Assembly: GCA_027623235.1 (NCBI GenBank)
Contig: JAQBVJ010000043.1
Coordinates: forward strand, 1-53,182
From: Planctomycetota bacterium
GTDB taxonomy: Bacteria > Planctomycetota > Planctomycetia > Planctomycetales > Planctomycetaceae
Direction: 5' to 3'
DNA: 53,182 nt
The position numbers and the translations under genes are program-made. Below are positions 44,623-52,518 of this stretch, in pieces (position 1 is the first letter of the stretch; each line of letters opens with the position of its first letter). The notes below the pieces were generated by a model. That model made no database searches and was not told the DNA's origin. It saw only the letters and a list, made by a program, of their open reading frames with translations.

Positions 44623-45075
44623 TTACTTCACTTCTTCTACGCCGACAGCAAATTGAAGTTCTTCAATTTCGCCGAGCGCTTTGAGGACTTCCTGCACTTT
44701 GCCATGACTCACGTCGCGGTCCGCCTTGATGATGACCTGCCGCTTGCCTTCCGCGACTCCCGCCTGCACGTAGGCCGTCACAGTTTCCATACTGCGTGCT
44801 TCGTCACCCGATCCGTCGCCCAGCAGGACCCGCGCGACACCGCCACCTTTCGGGGCGAGGATCGTCACGATCGTCGACGTGTTGGCATCTTTACCCACAC
44901 CGAAATTTGCCGGCGGCACGTTGACGGCAGACTCCTGCTGCATGGTCGAAGTGACCATGAAAAAGATCAGCAGGAGAAACGTCACGTCGATCATCGGAGT
45001 GATGTCGAGGTCCGCCTCGTCAGCCTTGCTGCTCTTTTTTTTGAATCCGCTGCCGCCGGAGAGTGAGCGAGCCAT
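44623..45075 (-). CDS. ExbD/TolR protein (operon B)
   Basis: A 150-aa ExbD/TolR protein of normal size. The span DLDITPMIDVTFLLLIFFMVTSTM (about residues 22-45) has the proton-relay Asp in TPMID. The periplasmic domain has GVARVLLGDGSGDEARSMETV, RQVIIKADRDVSHGKVQEVLKAL and LQFAVGVEEVK. A GGGAGA ribosome site is well placed. It lies 2 bp after the exbB gene and 11 bp before the zinc-ribbon ExbD gene, so a heterodimer of the two ExbD proteins within one ExbB ring is plausible. Confidence 0.95.
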   Translation of the reverse strand: MARSLSGGSGFKKKSSKADEADLDITPMIDVTFLLLIFFMVTSTMQQESAVNVPPANFGVGKDANTSTIVTILAPKGGGVARVLLGDGSGDEARSMETVTAYVQAGVAEGKRQVIIKADRDVSHGKVQEVLKALGEIEELQFAVGVEEVK

Positions 45076-45077
45076 GA

Positions 45078-45743
45078 TCAGCGTCTCCCGGCCTTGCCCG
45101 AGGCATTTTCGAGGTCCTCAAGGAAGACCCCGAGATACTGCTGGACCTGGTCCTGCATTTTGCCGATTCGAACCTGGATAAAAGCTCCACCAATAACGAG
45201 CGGCACAGCGATCATCAGACCCAGCGCGGTCGTGAACAGCGCGAAGGAAATGTCCCCGGCCAGTTGCTCTGGCTTCAGTCCGCCCTGACTGGCTGCCGAT
45301 GCGATTTTGCCGAACGCCAGGATCATGCCTGTCACTGTTCCAAGCAGCCCGAGCATCGGAGCCGTCTTGACCACCGTGTTGACCCACGACATCCGGTATT
45401 CCAGGTCGGCCAGGATCTCCCGTTCGAAGTGCTCGCCGATGGTCCGGCGAAGCTTGGTCATCTGCTGATTCCGATTGGCCAGGGCCACCAGAATCAGCTG
45501 TGGAACAGCCTTGGACCAGAAGGGAGGCGTGTCGCACTGATCGGCGACTTCCTCAAACTTCTGAGCTTCCAGTGATTCGCGCAGTCCGTCGAGAAACTGC
45601 TCCGCCTGGGCGTGGTTGCTGAACCGTTTGGAACCGACCTGCCGCTGAAGCATGATCAGCGTGTAAGTACCGTAAAGAGCAACGGCCGCCATCATCCCGT
45701 AGATGAAGTTGCCGGTCAGATCAAGAATCAGATCCATGTCCAT
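45078..45743 (-). CDS. ExbB/TolQ/MotA-type proton channel protein (operon B)
   Basis: A 221-aa inner-membrane motor subunit. Three spans lie at about residues 7-26, 118-141 and 162-187. The conserved segment VNTVVKTAPMLGLLGTVTGMILAFGKIA carries the pore-lining Thr residues, and LAGDISFALFTTALGLMIAVPLVIGGAF is the third span. Unlike the operon A copy, it has no leader or long tail. It probably assembles as a pentamer with the two downstream ExbD proteins. An ATG two codons later (45737) is equally possible as the start. Confidence 0.95.
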   Translation of the reverse strand: MDMDLILDLTGNFIYGMMAAVALYGTYTLIMLQRQVGSKRFSNHAQAEQFLDGLRESLEAQKFEEVADQCDTPPFWSKAVPQLILVALANRNQQMTKLRRTIGEHFEREILADLEYRMSWVNTVVKTAPMLGLLGTVTGMILAFGKIASAASQGGLKPEQLAGDISFALFTTALGLMIAVPLVIGGAFIQVRIGKMQDQVQQYLGVFLEDLENASGKAGRR

Positions 45744-45809
45744 GGGAGTCGGTCACTGCTGCTTGAGATCAAAAGAGAGATACAACCAGTCGTCGGTCGT
45801 CCGTTCCGA

Positions 45810-46709
45810 TCAGCGGAGATAGGACTGACTGGTAACAATAAACTGATAGCCGGACCCGTCTTTTCGAACGTTGAAATACGTGCGGCGAATCTCGGCCGAC
45901 TTCCGATTTCGATAACCCACTTCCACAGTCGCGAGCAGGTTCTCGGTTGCCGGCGCATAAAAGTGCATGATCGTGGCTGCGGTCGCGTCGATGCTCGCTT
46001 TCTTGAACAGCTCGCGGTCCGTCTGCTGCCGACTGCCACCTCGCCATGTCATGTAAAGCCGGTCTTCCCCCTTGCCCGTCTGCACAGTGCGGGGCACCAC
46101 GCGTGTCTGCGAAACGCCCTTGATCATGACCAGCCGGCCATCCGGAAACAGCGCTCCCAGTTCAATCTGGAAATGGTCGAGCTGCCGGGCGTACTCATCG
46201 ATGGAGTCGTCGTTGAATTTGATGAACCAGCGCTGATCCCTGGGGAACCCGCCTTTTCCGCCACCCATTCCGAGCGGACGTTTTCCGCTGCCCTTGGAAC
46301 TGCCGACTTTGCCGGACGTCGCCGACGCGTCGGACTGCATCACCATTTCCACCTGCTGGCTGGCCGAGTCAGAAAGTTCGACGACCGTCTCCAGCATCTC
46401 TGTGATTTCGACCTTCTCTTCCGGCGTCTCCGCGATCGACGGATCTGGAATCTCCTCTTCGGGAGACTCAAGGTCCATCTGCTCGTCCGGTTCGCCGTCT
46501 TCAAACCCGCCAGGCAGGTCAACGATCTCAAACGGAACGGGGGCCGGCGGAGGCGGAATGCGATTCGAAAGCCAGATCGCAATGAGCAGACCCAGCAGAC
46601 CCAGCAGCCCGGCGACGCCACAAATCAACCCCGACGACACCTTGTCGTACGAGGTGGCACCCATCACCGGTTTGGTTCGTGGGTCTGTCTTTGTTGCGGT
46701 TTCTGGCAT
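45810..46709 (-). CDS. TonB-like single-span protein (operon B)
   Basis: Family not recognised. The 299-aa protein has an N-terminal cytoplasmic tail, one membrane span (about residues 28-49, GLICGVAGLLGLLGLLIAIWL) and a short PPPPAPVPFEIVDLPGG segment. An acidic region (about 70-120, EEEIPDPSIAETPEEKVEI) and a Gly/Ser/Lys-rich hinge follow (GKRPLGMGGGKGGF). A folded C-terminal domain of about 140 residues opens with QRWFIKFNDDSIDEYARQLDHFQIELGALFPDG. The span, Pro/Glu stalk and C-terminal domain mimic the layout of TonB/TolA, but the C-terminal domain does not show TonB motifs. As the first gene before exbB-exbD it is the best candidate for the energy transducer of operon B. It could also be a sensor. 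Confidence 0.8.
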   Translation of the reverse strand: MPETATKTDPRTKPVMGATSYDKVSSGLICGVAGLLGLLGLLIAIWLSNRIPPPPAPVPFEIVDLPGGFEDGEPDEQMDLESPEEEIPDPSIAETPEEKVEITEMLETVVELSDSASQQVEMVMQSDASATSGKVGSSKGSGKRPLGMGGGKGGFPRDQRWFIKFNDDSIDEYARQLDHFQIELGALFPDGRLVMIKGVSQTRVVPRTVQTGKGEDRLYMTWRGGSRQQTDRELFKKASIDATAATIMHFYAPATENLLATVEVGYRNRKSAEIRRTYFNVRKDGSGYQFIVTSQSYLR

Positions 46710-46785
46710 GCCAACTCAGACGTGAAGTGGTCGAGTGGATCAACGAACAAACCAGCCGCTGGCTGGCAATCCCGTCCCTGAATAT

Positions 46786-46812
46786 GCCCGTAAAATTCCG
46801 TAAATACCCGTA
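46786..46812 (-). promoter_or_regulatory. 10-bp-phased direct repeats upstream of operon B
   Basis: CCGTA occurs at 46788-46792, 46798-46802 and 46808-46812, exactly 10 bp apart, so all three lie on one DNA face. On the operon strand the boxes read TACGG, two of them extended to TTTACGG. They lie about 80-105 bp upstream of the first gene of operon B, where an activator would bind. Tandem half-sites of this spacing are typical of OmpR/PhoB-like regulators (usually 10-11 bp). A 6-bp stem CCAGCC-GCT-GGCTGG lies at 46752-46766. The regulator is unknown. Confidence 0.4.
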
Positions 46813-46924
46813 GCCCGAACGGCTTAAGAAGTGAGCGGGCCATCGTATTGACCACTTCTGACACTGTCAACAAGCGGGAAGCGGGAAGAAAATCAGTGAC
46901 GAGTGCTGTCCGACACAAGGCCTC

Positions 46925-47227
46925 TCACGACTGGTCAATAGCCTTCAGAATGTTGCGAACTGCCGTCTCATCAACTCCACTCAGAAGAAATCGTTTCTGC
47001 TGAGTGGTCTGTCCGCTGAGCAGGCTCACCTGAGACTTCTTCAGCCCAAGCTGCTTTGCGAGGACCTCGACAATTGCTTTGTTCGCCTTGCCCTTTTCCG
47101 GGGCCTGTGTCACCGACACATTCAGCGCTCCGTCATGCTCGCCGGTGATGCCGTTTTTCTTTGCCCCTGGCTGAGCTCGAACAGCGATCACAATTCCCTC
47201 CGCGTGAGGCTCGAATTGAATGGGCAT
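46925..47227 (-). CDS. DUF167 (YggU family) small protein
   Basis: A 100-aa protein of the DUF167/YggU family, seen in the pattern VIAVRAQPGAKKNGITGEHDGALNVSVTQAPEKGKANKAIVEVLAKQLGLKKSQVSLLSGQTTQQKRF. These are small cytoplasmic alpha/beta proteins of unknown function. The ATG at 47227 lies 2 bp after the stop of the upstream DUF1501 gene, so they are co-transcribed. The open frame extends further upstream to 47626, but that portion shadows the DUF1501 gene. Confidence 0.95.
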   Translation of the reverse strand: MPIQFEPHAEGIVIAVRAQPGAKKNGITGEHDGALNVSVTQAPEKGKANKAIVEVLAKQLGLKKSQVSLLSGQTTQQKRFLLSGVDETAVRNILKAIDQS

Positions 47228-47229
47228 CG

Positions 47230-48681
47230 TCAGGCGATCACTCCGTCCACGACCTCGCCATGCACGTCGGTCAGTCGATAATGCCGGCCCTGAAACTTGA
47301 AGGTCAGCCGCTCGTGGTCGACTCCCGTGAGTCGCAGAATCGTCGCCTGCAGGTCGTGAGTGTGAACCTGGTCGCGGACGACGTTGTAGCCGTACTCGTC
47401 CGTTTCGCCGTACTGCGTGCCGGCCTTCGATCCGCCGCCAGCCATCCAGATCGAATAGGCGTACGGATGATGGTCGCGACCGTGCTTTGTTTTGTTGTTG
47501 ATGTCGCCCTGGCCGAACGGTGTGCGACCGAACTCGCCGCCCCAGATGACGAGCGTGTCGTCGAGCAGGCCTCGCTCCTTGAGATCCCGGACGAGGGCCG
47601 CAGACGGGGCGTCCGTGTCGCGACACTGCTCGGCAAACTGAGTCGGCAGGTTCTGGTGCTGATCCCAGCCGGAATGCATCAGCTGAATGAACTTCACACC
47701 TCGCTCGGCCAGTCTTCGCGCGAGCAGGCAGTTCGACGCGAACGAGCCTCGCTGGTCCACCTGAGGTCCGTACCGTTCCAGGATGTGTTTCGGCTCGTCG
47801 GAATAGTCGACGACTTCCGGCATGGCCGTCTGCATGCGGAAGGCCATTTCGTATTGAGAGATCCGCGTCTGAATTTCCGGGTCGCCCACCTGCTCAAACT
47901 TCTGCCGGTTGAGCTCGGCGAGCCCGTCCAGCTGCTTCCGCCGCGCCGTCCGGCTGAGCCCCTCCGGATTCGACAGGTACAGCACCGGGTCTCCCCCGCC
48001 GCCACGAAATTTCACGCCTTGAAACTTCGACGGCAGAAACCCGCTGCTCCAGTAGAAATCGTAAAACAACTGCCCGCACGAACCCTCTTTGTCGCGTGAT
48101 GTCATGACGCAATACGTCGGCAGATTGTCGTTGTCGCTGCCGAGCCCGTACGACAGCCACGCACCGATCGATGGTCGCCCCGGCTGCTCAGCACCGGTCA
48201 GCAGAAACGTCATCGCCGGCGCATGATTGACCTGCTCGGTCTTCATCGAGCGAACGAAGCACAGGTCGTCGGCAATCCCGGCGGTCTTCGGCAGCAGGTC
48301 CGAAACCCACGCGCCGGACTCACCGCGTTTCTGAAATGGAGCAATCGATCCCAGGCACGGCTTGCCTTTTCCCTGAGTCATCGTGGACAGCTTCTGTCCC
48401 TGGTGAATCGACTCGGGAATCTCTTCGCCGCGTCGCTCAGCGAGGATCGGTTTATGATCAAACAAATCGACGTGAGACGGCGCGCCGCTCATCTGAAGCC
48501 AGATCACCCGCTTCGCTTTCGGCGGAAAATGAGGCAGCCCGTTCAGGCCGGGATTGAGCTCGGACGCCGCACCGTCTCCAGCGAGGAGCGACGACAACGC
48601 GCACGCTCCGAAACCGAGCCCGGCCTGCGAAAGAAAACTCCGCCGGTTCAGCCTGTCTTGCAGCCACAGTGCAGAATTCAT
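47230..48681 (-). CDS. DUF1501 protein with Tat leader
   Basis: A 483-aa DUF1501 protein. The leader LNRRSFLSQAGLGFGACALSSLLAG (about residues 12-36) has a clean twin-arginine motif. Family segments are RVIWLQMSGAPSHVDLFDHKP (about 59-79), MTFLLTGAEQPGRPSIGAWLSYGLG, FIQLMHSGWDQHQNLP, and LVIWGGEFGRTPFGQGD (about 381-397) with GRDHHPYAYSIWMAGGG. It is paired with the cytochrome/DUF1549/DUF1553 gene 47 bp upstream on the same strand, the usual planctomycete arrangement. Function is unproven. Confidence 0.94.
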   Translation of the reverse strand: MNSALWLQDRLNRRSFLSQAGLGFGACALSSLLAGDGAASELNPGLNGLPHFPPKAKRVIWLQMSGAPSHVDLFDHKPILAERRGEEIPESIHQGQKLSTMTQGKGKPCLGSIAPFQKRGESGAWVSDLLPKTAGIADDLCFVRSMKTEQVNHAPAMTFLLTGAEQPGRPSIGAWLSYGLGSDNDNLPTYCVMTSRDKEGSCGQLFYDFYWSSGFLPSKFQGVKFRGGGGDPVLYLSNPEGLSRTARRKQLDGLAELNRQKFEQVGDPEIQTRISQYEMAFRMQTAMPEVVDYSDEPKHILERYGPQVDQRGSFASNCLLARRLAERGVKFIQLMHSGWDQHQNLPTQFAEQCRDTDAPSAALVRDLKERGLLDDTLVIWGGEFGRTPFGQGDINNKTKHGRDHHPYAYSIWMAGGGSKAGTQYGETDEYGYNVVRDQVHTHDLQATILRLTGVDHERLTFKFQGRHYRLTDVHGEVVDGVIA

Positions 48682-48728
48682 CGTTCACTCTTTCGAATTT
48701 GCCAACCACCACAGGACAGACGCCTCGG

Positions 48729-51700
48729 TCATTCCTTCGTCACAACTTCATCCAGATTCAAAATCAATTGGGTCACTGCCGTGTACGCTGCCAGCTCGAT
48801 CGGATTGAGATTGGCATCCGCCTTCGACTCGCCGGCGGTGAGGTATTTCGAAGCGGCTTCCGAATCGGCGCTAAAATTGTCCTGCATCCCGGTGAGCAAT
48901 TGTGAAAGCACTACCGCTTCGCGCGGTGTCGGCGGCCGCGACGTCGCCATCCGGAACGCCAGAGCCAGCCGCGCGGCAGGTTCCGATTCGACCATCATGA
49001 CCCGCTCGGCAAAATTCCGCGATGCCTCAATAAAGCCCGTCTCGTTGAACAGGATCAAAGAGTGCAGCGGCGTGTTCGTCCTCGAAACGCGGACCTTGCA
49101 GACCTGTCGTGAAGCAACATCGAACAGCGACGTGGGAGCCGAACCGCGACGCCAGAACGTGTAGATGCTGCGGCGGTAAAGGGCCTCGCCGCTGTCTCGC
49201 TGATAGCTGATTTTTCCGAGCGACAGATCCAGCCAGATTCCCGCGGGCTGATACGGCTTCACGGGTGGCCCGCCGACTTTCTCAACCAGCAGGCCGCTGA
49301 GCATGAGCGCCTGGTCGCGAATGGCCTGCGAGGTGATTCGAAAACGGGCTCCGCGAGCCAGCAGCGCATTTTGCGAATCGCGGTCCGCAAGTTCCGGCGT
49401 CAGTTTTGACGACTGCTGATACGTGCTCGACATGACGATCAGCTTGAGCATGTGCTTGACGTTCCAGCCGCTCGAAACGAACTCAGCGGCCAGCCACTCC
49501 AGCAGCAGCGGGTGAGTCGGCCGCTCGCCCTGCGAACCAAAGTCCTCGGTCGTTTTGACGAGCCCCTGCCCGAAGAAGTGCTGCCAGTACCGGTTCGCGA
49601 CGACGCGTGGTGTGAGCGGGTTGCCCTTGTCGACCAGCCAACGCGCCAGGGCGAGGCGGTTTTTCGGCGAGCCTTCCGGAAGCGGCGGCAGACAGCCTGG
49701 CGTTTCCGGGGAGCAGGGTTTTTCCTTGTCCGGCTGATCCCACGTTCCGCGAATCAGAACGAACGTCTCTCGCGGCTGAGCAAGGTCCCGCATCACCATC
49801 GTCTGCACAATGCGTTTGTCGATCGCGCCCAGCTCATTCCGCGCCGAGTCGATCTTCTGTTGCGTCGCTCTTGCCTCGGGAGACCGTTTTTGAAATTCGT
49901 CGGAAACGAGTTTTGCCTGCGCTGCGTTTCGCTTCGAGGCCTCGATCTTCAGAGCCGCAACCAGATCGCCAGGCAGGCCATTGGATCCGTCCAGCTTCGG
50001 AGCTGGCTGTGTTGTGATTGCCACGCGGAAGCGGCTCAGATTGTGAAACGGGTGCGGCGAGTCGTGCCGCAACTCAAGCCGCAGTTCCGTGCCCGCTCCG
50101 CCAGCGATCGGCTTCTCAAAAACGAACATCGCCTGCCGTGGGATTCGCATATCCGAAGGGTTGTGGACGGCCCAACCCGTGTTTGGTTTCCCGTCAAAAG
50201 CGTTCTTCACCGGCCAGCCGCCCTGCTCGAAGCTCGCCTGAGCCGACGCGAACTTGACGACCGCCGCAGCTTCGTCGCCGCTCGACTTCGCTTCGACGCG
50301 AAACTCCGTCAGCACAAAATTGCCGCTGTCGCTGCGAGCAAAACCTCCATTCGTGAATTTCTCATACGGCACGGCTTCAAGTCGAATCGCGGTGACATTC
50401 TTCACGCCGGTCTTCAATGTGACGAGCAAAGTATCCGTGTTCGGATTCTTTCCCGTGGCCAGGATCGTGACGCCGTCGTCTTCGATCGTCAGCGTCTGCC
50501 CCTGCTCGGATTTCAACGACTCCGGCTTCAGCGTGAGCCAGTACTCCTTTTCGTTGCCCGACGAAATTTCTGCGAGAAGACTCGTTTCCCATGCGGCCTG
50601 ATACTTCTGCTGAATTGTCGCCAGCTCCTTTTGCAGGTCGCCGACCTGCGTGGCGAGCTCTACCTTCCGCGCGGTCTGCTCAGCCGTCGGGACCGGCATC
50701 ACCGGATTGGCATTGCCGTCCGCGTCGACGTTGCCTCGCTCATCGACTGAGTTGAAGTACGAATACAGGTTGTAGAATTCACGCTGCGAAACCGGGTCGT
50801 ACTTGTGGTCGTGGCATCGCCCGCAACCGATTGTCAGCCCGAGCCACACGGCACCCGTCGTCTCAACCCGATCGATGACGTACTCGACACGAGACTCTTC
50901 AGCGATCCGCCCGCCTTCGCCGTTCAGCATGTGGTTCCGGTGAAAGCCCGTCGCGACAAGCTGATTCTGAGTCGGGTTTTCCAGGTGATCGCCGGCAATC
51001 TGCTCGATCGTAAACTGGTCGAACGGCATGTTCGAATTCAGCGCCCGGATCACCCAGTCCCGCCACGGCCACAAGGTCCGCGTCCGGTCCTGCTGGTAAC
51101 CATTCGTGTCGGCATAGCGGGCGGCGTCGAGCCACGGCAGCGCAAAGTGCTCGCCGAATCGCGGAGAGTCCAGCAAACCGTCGACGGCTTTTTCGTAAGC
51201 CGTCGGCGAGTCGTCGTGCAAAAACGCATCGAGCTCATCGATCGTCGGCGGCAGTCCGGTCAAATCGAGCGACACTCGCCGCAGCAGCGTGTGCTTTGCC
51301 GCGATCTCTGACGGAGACAGGCCCTCCTCTTCAAGCCGTTTCAGCACGAAGAAGTCGATACTGTTTTTCGGCCAGGCTTTGTTTTTGACGGTCGGCTCGA
51401 CTGGCCGGCGGACCGGCTCGAAGGACCAGTGCCCGCGCCACGGAGCCCCCTGCTGGACCCACGCTTTAAGGATCTCTTTGTCCTGCTTCGACAGCTGCTG
51501 TTTCTGATCGGGCGGAGGCATCACCAGGTCTTCATCGTCGGTGAGGATCCGCTTGATGAGCTCGCTTTCGTTCGGCTTGCCTCGAACAAGGATCGGGCTG
51601 CCGTCGCGATCGGCAAAGACACTGGCCTCAACGTCGAACCGCAAGTCGGACTGCCGTTTGTTCGAGTCCGGACCGTGACAGGTGAAGCACGTGTTGGACA

Positions 51701-51806
51701 GAATCGGACGTACGTCCCGGTCGAAGTCGACAGCGTCCTGCGCCGTCACCTGGTGTGCCAGCACGAGGCCAAAAAGGGTCGTCATGAGACTGATCGAACG
51801 GACCAT
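48729..51806 (-). CDS. Exported PSCyt1/DUF1549/DUF1553 protein
   Basis: A 1025-aa exported multi-domain protein. It has a signal peptide (SISLMTTLFGLVLAHQVTAQ, about residues 4-23) and a PSCyt1 cytochrome-like domain with the heme-type motif CFTCHGPDS. DUF1549 follows (about 165-370), with SLDLTGLPPTIDELDAFL and a second CxxCH in CGRCHDHKYDPVSQREF. The middle is beta-rich, possibly carbohydrate-binding (GVTILATGKNPNTDTLLVTL and SPHPFHNLSRFRVAITT). The C-terminal DUF1553 has TPRVVANRYWQHFFGQGLVKTTEDFG. The start at 51806 begins the signal peptide after AGGGA; the frame is open upstream to 51995. It probably works with the downstream DUF1501 protein in the cell envelope. Confidence 0.94.
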   Translation of the reverse strand: MVRSISLMTTLFGLVLAHQVTAQDAVDFDRDVRPILSNTCFTCHGPDSNKRQSDLRFDVEASVFADRDGSPILVRGKPNESELIKRILTDDEDLVMPPPDQKQQLSKQDKEILKAWVQQGAPWRGHWSFEPVRRPVEPTVKNKAWPKNSIDFFVLKRLEEEGLSPSEIAAKHTLLRRVSLDLTGLPPTIDELDAFLHDDSPTAYEKAVDGLLDSPRFGEHFALPWLDAARYADTNGYQQDRTRTLWPWRDWVIRALNSNMPFDQFTIEQIAGDHLENPTQNQLVATGFHRNHMLNGEGGRIAEESRVEYVIDRVETTGAVWLGLTIGCGRCHDHKYDPVSQREFYNLYSYFNSVDERGNVDADGNANPVMPVPTAEQTARKVELATQVGDLQKELATIQQKYQAAWETSLLAEISSGNEKEYWLTLKPESLKSEQGQTLTIEDDGVTILATGKNPNTDTLLVTLKTGVKNVTAIRLEAVPYEKFTNGGFARSDSGNFVLTEFRVEAKSSGDEAAAVVKFASAQASFEQGGWPVKNAFDGKPNTGWAVHNPSDMRIPRQAMFVFEKPIAGGAGTELRLELRHDSPHPFHNLSRFRVAITTQPAPKLDGSNGLPGDLVAALKIEASKRNAAQAKLVSDEFQKRSPEARATQQKIDSARNELGAIDKRIVQTMVMRDLAQPRETFVLIRGTWDQPDKEKPCSPETPGCLPPLPEGSPKNRLALARWLVDKGNPLTPRVVANRYWQHFFGQGLVKTTEDFGSQGERPTHPLLLEWLAAEFVSSGWNVKHMLKLIVMSSTYQQSSKLTPELADRDSQNALLARGARFRITSQAIRDQALMLSGLLVEKVGGPPVKPYQPAGIWLDLSLGKISYQRDSGEALYRRSIYTFWRRGSAPTSLFDVASRQVCKVRVSRTNTPLHSLILFNETGFIEASRNFAERVMMVESEPAARLALAFRMATSRPPTPREAVVLSQLLTGMQDNFSADSEAASKYLTAGESKADANLNPIELAAYTAVTQLILNLDEVVTKE

Positions 51807-51884
51807 CTTGATTCCCTGGGTCGATATTACAGCGTCACCGTGTTGAGGATTCTCCCCCATCCGGAAGCTTCCGTCGAGGATACC

Positions 51885-51908
51885 CCGCAGGTCAGGCTCC
51901 GCCTGAAC
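51885..51908. repeat. AGGTCAGGC-family palindrome at a gene end
   Basis: GCAGGTCAGGCTCCGCCTGA at about 51887-51906 is a single copy of the palindrome found twice in operon A. Read on the minus strand it encodes the last residues (SSGGA) and the TGA of the ThDP decarboxylase beta-like gene. The element therefore supplies that gene's stop codon. Confidence 0.85.
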
Positions 51909-52518
51909 TACGGGTGAGTCGTTCGCGCAGGGCGGTCGCTCGTTCCCAGGCAGGGCCGGGCGAGCGTGGTGCCGTTTCGCCGGAGACGGGTTCAACTTTG
52001 AGAACGGCGAAGACCGGACCGCTCGACGAAAGGACCATCGAAGCGGCGTCGCGCCACGCGGCGAGGTCGTCGAATTCGAGGACTTCCGGAAATCCGGCGG
52101 CTCGCGCGAGCTCCGCGAAGTCCGTGTCCTGGCCGTCGGCTCGCAGTTCTGCGGTGCCGGGTGTTCCCTGTCGGCCGGTGATCTCGTAAACGCGATTTTC
52201 CATCAGAAGCACGACAAGGTTTTGCGGCATCCTCGACGTGATCGTCACGAGCGAGCCGAGGTTCATCAGCAGCGACCCGTCGCCCTGGCACACGATGACT
52301 CGCCGGTCGGGCTGAGCGATCGCCAGGCCGAGCGCGACGGAAGTCGCCTGCCCCATGCTCGACGGGACGTAGACCAGATCGAGCGGATGCTGCTCGAATC
52401 CGGACCACTCGCGGCCGGTTCCCATCGTGGTCACGACGATATCTTCCTTGCCGCGCGATTGCTGGATAACTCGCAGTGTCTCGACAAGAGGCATGTTGGA
52501 ATTTGTGTTGCCGCTCAT
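51892..52518 (-). CDS. ThDP-dependent decarboxylase, C-terminal subunit (sulfopyruvate/phosphonopyruvate decarboxylase beta-like)
   Basis: The ThDP-binding half of a split 2-oxoacid decarboxylase in the cytoplasm. The 208-aa protein has DIVVTTMGTGREWSGFE, VYVPSSMGQATSVALGLAIAQP, the ThDP/Mg motif VIVCQGDGSLLMNLGSLVTI, and LLMENRVYEITGRQGTPG. The last two match the GDGS...N pattern with an Asn in MENRVYEITG. The closest known pattern is ComE or phosphonopyruvate decarboxylase, which convert sulfopyruvate or phosphonopyruvate to the aldehyde. The start at 52518 overlaps the alpha-subunit stop by 4 bp (ATGA). The last residues are encoded by a palindromic repeat. Substrate is not determined. Confidence 0.9.
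   Translation of the reverse strand: MSGNTNSNMPLVETLRVIQQSRGKEDIVVTTMGTGREWSGFEQHPLDLVYVPSSMGQATSVALGLAIAQPDRRVIVCQGDGSLLMNLGSLVTITSRMPQNLVVLLMENRVYEITGRQGTPGTAELRADGQDTDFAELARAAGFPEVLEFDDLAAWRDAASMVLSSSGPVFAVLKVEPVSGETAPRSPGPAWERATALRERLTRSSGGA

Noticed and set aside
46664..46918. 84-aa minus-strand open frame upstream of the TonB-like gene
   Set aside because: Overlaps the TonB-like gene, has no recognisable features, and covers the likely promoter region.
47228..47626. Upstream extension of the DUF167 frame
   Set aside because: Shadow of the DUF1501 gene; the DUF167 family starts at the ATG at 47227.
49452..50750. 432-aa plus-strand open frame opposite the cytochrome/DUF1549/DUF1553 gene
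   Set aside because: Antisense shadow; Arg/Leu-rich with no family features.
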